Assembly (NCBI GenBank): GCA_900772745.1
Contig: CAAGRV010000145.1
Coordinates: forward strand, 1 to 8,898
DNA from: Clostridia bacterium
GTDB lineage: Bacteria > Bacillota > Clostridia > Christensenellales > UBA3700
Direction: 5' to 3'
Length of the DNA: 8,898 bases
Shown: piece by piece, positions 5,366 through 8,898 of the stretch
Position numbering within the stretch: the stretch's first letter is position 1
How the letters are laid out: the number at the start of each line of letters is the position of its first letter
Translations under genes and position numbers: made by a program
The notes under the pieces: model-generated
Database searches by the model: none
What the model was told of the DNA's origin: nothing
The model's input: only the letters and a program-made list of their open reading frames with translations

Positions 5366-6238
5366 TTATTTCTTCGTGATAAATTTCATTGTGATGAAAA
5401 TGATCACTGCCGATGCTGCAAGGCAACCGACAACAATCAAGGTTGTTTTCGCCCATTGAGGCATTGTGAACGCACCATACACGGCTTTTAGCTCGATATC
5501 TTCGTTGATAACATAGTTGTTGTCAATGCTTTCGTCGTTCGCATTGTGCCAATCTTTGAACTTTTTCTTACCAAACGCCGGTGGGGTTATGTCTGATACC
5601 TTGCTGCCTTTCGCCACTGCAATAGTTGTGGTGTTGCCATCTGGCATTGTGACTTTGACATATCGAGCAGGAGCATAGACAGAGTACACTGTCATGTTGC
5701 TGATGACGTTCTCATAGTCGCCACCTTGCCAACCAACAAAAACATAGCCGTCCGCAGTATAGTCTGTCGGAACAGGTGCTTTGACTGATGCGTTAAGCGA
5801 TACATTATATCTTGTGATCTCAGAGCCCTTGTGTCCGTCCATAAAAATAACGGTCAGAGTGTTGGCGGTGTATTGTGCGAGCAAGTCGACTTTTGTCACG
5901 GATTTGAGAGTTTTGACAATGTAGTTGCCTGACTCTGTCCAGCCATCGAACCCGGACAAGGTATATCCTGATATGTTGAAGTAGTGTATTTTGTCCTGAA
6001 TATCAGCCGTCGCAATACGAACGTCGAAAGCGCCTTTTTGCATATTTATAAAATATTCGCCCTTGATCGTGAATGTTGTGTCGTCAATATTGTTGATGAC
6101 GTTGACGTCAATTTTTGTCCATGTATCGCTGTCTGATGGCATTTCTTGCGCAGAGCAGACTGAAGTGGACAAGACAATCAACAGCATCACAACGAGCGTA
6201 ATCATTATTGCGTTTTTAACTACTAGGTTGTTTTGCAT
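5366..6238 (-). CDS. Exported InlB-type repeat protein with C-terminal anchor, 290 aa
   Basis: The signal peptide spans residues 9-30 (cleavage plausible after VCSA). Three Listeria/InlB-type (beta-grasp) repeat-like units follow at about 85-125, 126-188 and 192-254. Their marks are Gly-Trp or Asp-Trp motifs (FDGW, VFVGW, FKDW) followed by a strand ending in AQY, SVY or AVY. A membrane helix lies at about 263-284, followed by a short basic end (KFITKK). This repeat family is known from extracellular proteins of Gram-positive bacteria, where it mediates adhesion or acts as a spacer. The unit near 153-188 shares APVPTDY with the large protein at 7002-8898, so the two are related in modules. AAGGAG lies 5 nt before the ATG. 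The protein probably sits in the membrane or virion with its repeats outside. Confidence 0.8.
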   Translation of the reverse strand: MQNNLVVKNAIMITLVVMLLIVLSTSVCSAQEMPSDSDTWTKIDVNVINNIDDTTFTIKGEYFINMQKGAFDVRIATADIQDKIHYFNISGYTLSGFDGWTESGNYIVKTLKSVTKVDLLAQYTANTLTVIFMDGHKGSEITRYNVSLNASVKAPVPTDYTADGYVFVGWQGGDYENVISNMTVYSVYAPARYVKVTMPDGNTTTIAVAKGSKVSDITPPAFGKKKFKDWHNANDESIDNNYVINEDIELKAVYGAFTMPQWAKTTLIVVGCLAASAVIIFITMKFITKK

Positions 6239-6247
6239 TTTTGCTCC

Positions 6248-6544
6248 TTATTTTTTGAAAGTGACTGTTTTTGCCTGAGTTTTATAGCGGGCTTTTTTCT
6301 CGTTTCCCATCAGTTCGTATGCTTTTGCACGCTCTGGTGTCAACTTGAAATAGCTGTCCATTGTTTCAACAACTTTGCCTTTTTTGTCAGTCTTGATAAC
6401 TTTTTGGGCGCATATTGAGTTGTTTGTTTTGTAAACTGTGTTAGCGCCCATGGCGAAGTCAAAGTTAGGTTGTACTTTTTTTGCTACTTTTTTTGTTGCC
6501 GGCTTTTTTGTTGCACGTGCAACTGATTTTTTTGCTTTTTGCAT
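6248..6544 (-). CDS. Lys/Ala-rich histone-tail-like protein, 98 aa
   Basis: The first ~23 residues are a low-complexity basic tail built from KK/AT/VA units (KKSVARATKKPATKKVAKK), as in histone H1-like bacterial proteins and DNA-binding tails. The rest (about 28-98) is a small, still basic domain; 23 of 98 residues are Lys. There is no signal peptide or membrane helix. It is probably a cytoplasmic DNA- or RNA-binding protein. In a filamentous phage it might coat or condense genomic DNA before packaging or regulate translation, but this is inference from charge alone. A strong AAGGAG site lies about 4 nt before the ATG. The gene is 10 bp after the 66-aa gene and 9 bp before the 290-aa gene. 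Confidence 0.72.
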   Translation of the reverse strand: MQKAKKSVARATKKPATKKVAKKVQPNFDFAMGANTVYKTNNSICAQKVIKTDKKGKVVETMDSYFKLTPERAKAYELMGNEKKARYKTQAKTVTFKK

Positions 6545-6554
6545 ATATATCTCC

Positions 6555-6755
6555 TTATTTTATCGCTTTGAGCAGGACGAAGCCGTCCAATGTGCGTAGC
6601 TCACCACTCGTTGTGGGGCGGTACGACTTTTTGGGATATGACACGATTGGTCGTGTGCGTAGTTCGTCATAGGTGAGTGTTTCGCCTTTGTATGTGATAA
6701 AGTTCACATATCCTTTGTTTTTGAGGTATCCGAGTGCTTGCCAGTAGTTAACCAT
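6555..6755 (-). CDS. Hypothetical 66-aa protein
   Basis: The protein is unrecognised. It begins MVNYWQALGYLKNKGYVNFI and continues with YKGETLTYDELRTRPIVSYP. It is aromatic-rich and soluble, with no membrane segment. The ATG at 6755 was preferred over an in-frame TTG two codons upstream because AAGGAG (6765-6770) is 9 nt from the ATG but only 3 nt from the TTG. The start overlaps the end of the 85-aa gene by 8 bp, pointing to coupled translation. Small soluble proteins between coat-type genes in filamentous phages are poorly characterised and no role is assigned. Confidence 0.6.
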   Translation of the reverse strand: MVNYWQALGYLKNKGYVNFITYKGETLTYDELRTRPIVSYPKKSYRPTTSGELRTLDGFVLLKAIK

Positions 6756-7005
6756 CGCCAATATCTCCTTGCAGTTTTTTTATATATATAAGAGCCGCCA
6801 CGATGATAGAGTAGCCGTCGCTTTTATATCCGAGGTGTTGTGTTAGCTCTTCGAGCTCGATTGCTAGATAGTGCAGCCGTTCTGCAGATATAGAGCTGGA
6901 GCTCGAAGTCTTTGGGGGAACAGTGTTGGGTTCAACGCTCGTGATATCTTCCATGTCGTTGATATCATCAAGTGTTGAGTCGTTCATATCTATGAAGTCC
7001 ATCAT
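6748..7005 (-). CDS. Hypothetical 85-aa acidic protein
   Basis: The protein is unrecognised. The N-terminal ~25 residues are strongly acidic (MMDFIDMNDSTLDDINDMED), followed by a Pro/Thr/Ser-rich stretch at about 26-40. A helical C-terminal domain at about 41-82 contains ERLHYLAIELEELTQHLGY and IIVAALIYIKKLQGD. It has no signal peptide or convincing membrane helix. Its first ATG overlaps the stop of the upstream surface gene (ATGA at 7002-7005), and a second ATG follows directly. The Shine-Dalgarno match is weak (AGG about 9 nt upstream), consistent with translational coupling. It could be an assembly chaperone or regulator, but the sequence does not settle this. Confidence 0.62.
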   Translation of the reverse strand: MMDFIDMNDSTLDDINDMEDITSVEPNTVPPKTSSSSSISAERLHYLAIELEELTQHLGYKSDGYSIIVAALIYIKKLQGDIGDG

Positions 7006-8898
7006 TTTCGTTTACCTGCCTTTTTGACTTTGTTGGACGCTTTTTTCGTGGCGTTGTAGATTGCTCTGAGCGGCAGCAGTAGCAGCGAGATGATTATCTT
7101 TATGAACGGTCCGAAGATAGCTAACAAGATGATGCAGATAATGCTTGCTCCAATAATGAACCAAGGCTCTTTGCCAAATGTTTTGATGATATTAGAGAGC
7201 GACCAGTCTTTCATGTGAACGAGTTTGCGGAATGATGGAGCTTTGATATTTAGCTTGTCAAGTATTCTGCACCAACCACAAGTACATTCTGGTATGTCTT
7301 CCCAACGGTTGCCACCCTCATTGTCATCTGGAATAATAGACGTGCTAGTGCAGTTGCAAGAAGCATACACCACGGTATCTTCGTTGATTACATAATCGGT
7401 TGGAACTGGTGCGTGCGTATCGCTGGTGCATTCGCTTTTGAAAAGAGGTGTTTTATTCTCGATCCAGTGTTTCCAACTACAGCGATCAAGCGTCCAGTTT
7501 TGGAAGTCGCAATAATAATATTTGCCGTTGAGATATATCGACATGCGCTTAGCGGTGTAGTCAGTCTGCGGAAACTTGATTGTACTGCCAGGCTCTGCAA
7601 AATAGCTATATACTTCTTTTTGTTGTTCAATAACTTTGCCAACAATTTGTCTGTCATCTGGCTCAATGGCAAGGAACTTCACAGTGTATCCATCTTGCTT
7701 TGTTACTACAATGTTGACTATTTTGTCTTGCAGGTCTTTGAGCTTTGTATCATGTCCAATAGATGCTAGAAAATCATAATCATAGAAAGTCAGTTTGAAA
7801 CGCTCATTTACTGGGTAGTGGACTTTCCATTGATCCGTGCCAATCTTGTCATCAGGATAAAATGCACGCATATATAGTTCGGCAAGTCCCTCATATATGT
7901 AGTCATATCTTGATTTATATATTGTGTCAGCTTTGCCATCAGCATTGTTGTCATACTTGTACAAGTGTTCTCTTTGGACATTGAACGCTTCATCTATAGT
8001 CATATCGAGAGTTGTATTGTAGGCATCATGTGGGAAGCCAAGGTTGCTCGAGCTGAGCAAAGAAGAGTCTACCAATTCGGTATTTTGTTTTATTTCAGCA
8101 TTTGGATTCCAAACCTTTGCCATATCAGATAGGGTATTATCGACATATACTCGTACAGGTATGGCATTAGCGTCGTTATATGCTGCATAAAATGTTTTAC
8201 CTTTATCCGCTCTTGTGACGATTTTATCTGTATGATCTACGTCTACCTGTGTTCCGTCTTGACGATTGCATATTCCCAAAAATGGCAACTCGACATCCTT
8301 GCCAACACTGTTTTTTCTTGTCACGCTGTTTGGTAGTTGACATATAGAGGTGATAGTGGCGAGGTCAATCGTATCAGAGCTAAAGTATGCGGTGTAGTCA
8401 GTTCCGTCTGCATTGATAAGGATATAATCATTTAGCCATACTTCCATTTTTATTTCGACAGGAGTCATCGTAGCAAGGAGAGGCTTATATGGTTCATTGA
8501 GTGACAAGTCGGAATTGTATAGCACAGTAGTGTCAGTACCAATCACTGCAATCATTTTTTTGACAGTGTAGTTGCCGCCTAGTGACCTATGAGAATCTAG
8601 AAAAGTCCTAAAAATCATGTAGTAATTACTGCTAGTATGTTCTCCTTGTTTCCAATAAAACTCCTCATTGTTCTTTACAAAATATGTTTGGTTGTTGTTT
8701 TCATATTTGCCATCTCTTGTGCCTACAATTTTTGTGTTTGTAGTATTTTTGATTTTATCTAGTATGTCAACACTCAAAGTAAAGCGTGTATATGTCAAAT
8801 AAGTAGCATAAACATGTTTGCCTGCGTGTTCTACTTGCAATATTTTGTTAGTTATCAAGTCAGAGTAGCTGCCGTTCTCAACGAAAGACCAGCCTGCA
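7002..8898 (-). CDS. Large anchored repeat protein, pIII-like position; 5' end outside window
   Basis: The frame is open to the right edge, giving 631 residues in the window; the true start is beyond 8898. The first visible residues (GWSFVENGSYSD) and the following AGKHVYATY are the end of an InlB-type repeat unit. An internal in-frame TTG near 8858 is therefore not the start. Further repeat-like ends occur near GKTFYAAY and DYVINEDTVVYASC. Between them are unrecognised extracellular-looking domains. A cysteine cluster (SCNCTS and CTCGWC) precedes the anchor. The last ~55 residues hold a long hydrophobic segment starting at WFIIGASII and a very basic tail (KKASNKVKKAGKRK). By size, anchor and order relative to the ATPase it corresponds to a filamentous-phage adsorption protein. 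That role is inferred, since no pIII homology is visible. Confidence 0.8.
   Translation of the reverse strand, partial: AGWSFVENGSYSDLITNKILQVEHAGKHVYATYLTYTRFTLSVDILDKIKNTTNTKIVGTRDGKYENNNQTYFVKNNEEFYWKQGEHTSSNYYMIFRTFLDSHRSLGGNYTVKKMIAVIGTDTTVLYNSDLSLNEPYKPLLATMTPVEIKMEVWLNDYILINADGTDYTAYFSSDTIDLATITSICQLPNSVTRKNSVGKDVELPFLGICNRQDGTQVDVDHTDKIVTRADKGKTFYAAYNDANAIPVRVYVDNTLSDMAKVWNPNAEIKQNTELVDSSLLSSSNLGFPHDAYNTTLDMTIDEAFNVQREHLYKYDNNADGKADTIYKSRYDYIYEGLAELYMRAFYPDDKIGTDQWKVHYPVNERFKLTFYDYDFLASIGHDTKLKDLQDKIVNIVVTKQDGYTVKFLAIEPDDRQIVGKVIEQQKEVYSYFAEPGSTIKFPQTDYTAKRMSIYLNGKYYYCDFQNWTLDRCSWKHWIENKTPLFKSECTSDTHAPVPTDYVINEDTVVYASCNCTSTSIIPDDNEGGNRWEDIPECTCGWCRILDKLNIKAPSFRKLVHMKDWSLSNIIKTFGKEPWFIIGASIICIILLAIFGPFIKIIISLLLLPLRAIYNATKKASNKVKKAGKRK

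Larger units (their letters stand above)
189..8898 (-). mobile_element. Inovirus-like (filamentous phage) element, partial
   Basis: The extent is inferred from the tRNA-Arg remnant on the left to the window edge on the right. Evidence for an inovirus-like element: a Zot/pI-type ATPase with membrane segments; several exported proteins with a C-terminal transmembrane helix and short basic tail, as in filamentous-phage coat and adsorption proteins; many very small compact genes on one strand; and a non-coding region with strong hairpins next to the ATPase gene. Not seen: a rolling-circle initiator, an ssDNA-binding protein, an integrase or a free major coat protein. These would have to be right of 8898, so the element must be larger than about 8.7 kb. 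A non-phage element using a Zot-like ATPase is less likely but possible. Confidence 0.7.

Overview
The window looks like one end of an integrated filamentous-phage (inovirus-like) element in a low-to-moderate GC Gram-positive host, probably Bacillota or a relative. The evidence is a set of AAGGAG-type ribosome binding sites, a CCA-encoding tRNA-Arg remnant, Listeria/InlB-type surface repeats, and a tightly packed gene block read entirely on the minus strand. The anchor gene (1179-2540) encodes a Zot/pI-type assembly ATPase with a clear Walker A (GAPGAGKT), a Walker B (SVAIIDEA) and N-terminal membrane segments. No replication initiator, integrase, single-strand-binding protein or free major coat protein is visible. 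Those genes would lie beyond position 8898, because the rightmost gene runs off that edge.

Layout from left to right: 1-143 is probably host flank with a minus-strand terminator (20-51). Positions 144-188 hold the 3' 45 nt of a tRNA-Arg(ACG), ending in CCA and lacking its 5' half, which is the expected signature of an attachment site with the element to the right. Positions 189-663 are A+T-rich and non-coding, 664-984 is a small orphan gene, and 985-1178 is a strongly structured intergenic region (a perfect 9-bp and a perfect 14-bp inverted repeat) that suits a phage origin or packaging signal. From 1179 to beyond 8898 there are nine minus-strand genes with gaps of 4-22 bp or short overlaps (4-8 bp), apart from one 148-bp gap at 3682-3829.

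In transcription order (right to left) the block reads: a large membrane-anchored repeat protein (pIII-like position); an 85-aa acidic protein; a 66-aa protein; a 98-aa Lys/Ala-rich histone-tail-like protein; a 290-aa anchored repeat protein; a 348-aa anchored protein; a 162-aa very basic cargo-like protein; a 372-aa paralogue of the 348-aa protein; and the Zot-like ATPase. The order adsorption protein, then ATPase, then structured intergenic region matches the logic of classical filamentous phages.

The most unusual feature is the number of surface proteins: four exported proteins with a C-terminal membrane helix and basic tail lie between the pIII-like position and the ATPase. Two of them are duplicates whose first ~200 bp and last ~285 bp are nearly identical while the middle has diverged strongly. 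Their shared C-terminus resembles a filamentous-phage major coat subunit fused to an extracellular domain. A diversified virion-tip or host-surface display system is a reasonable inference, but nothing in the window proves it.
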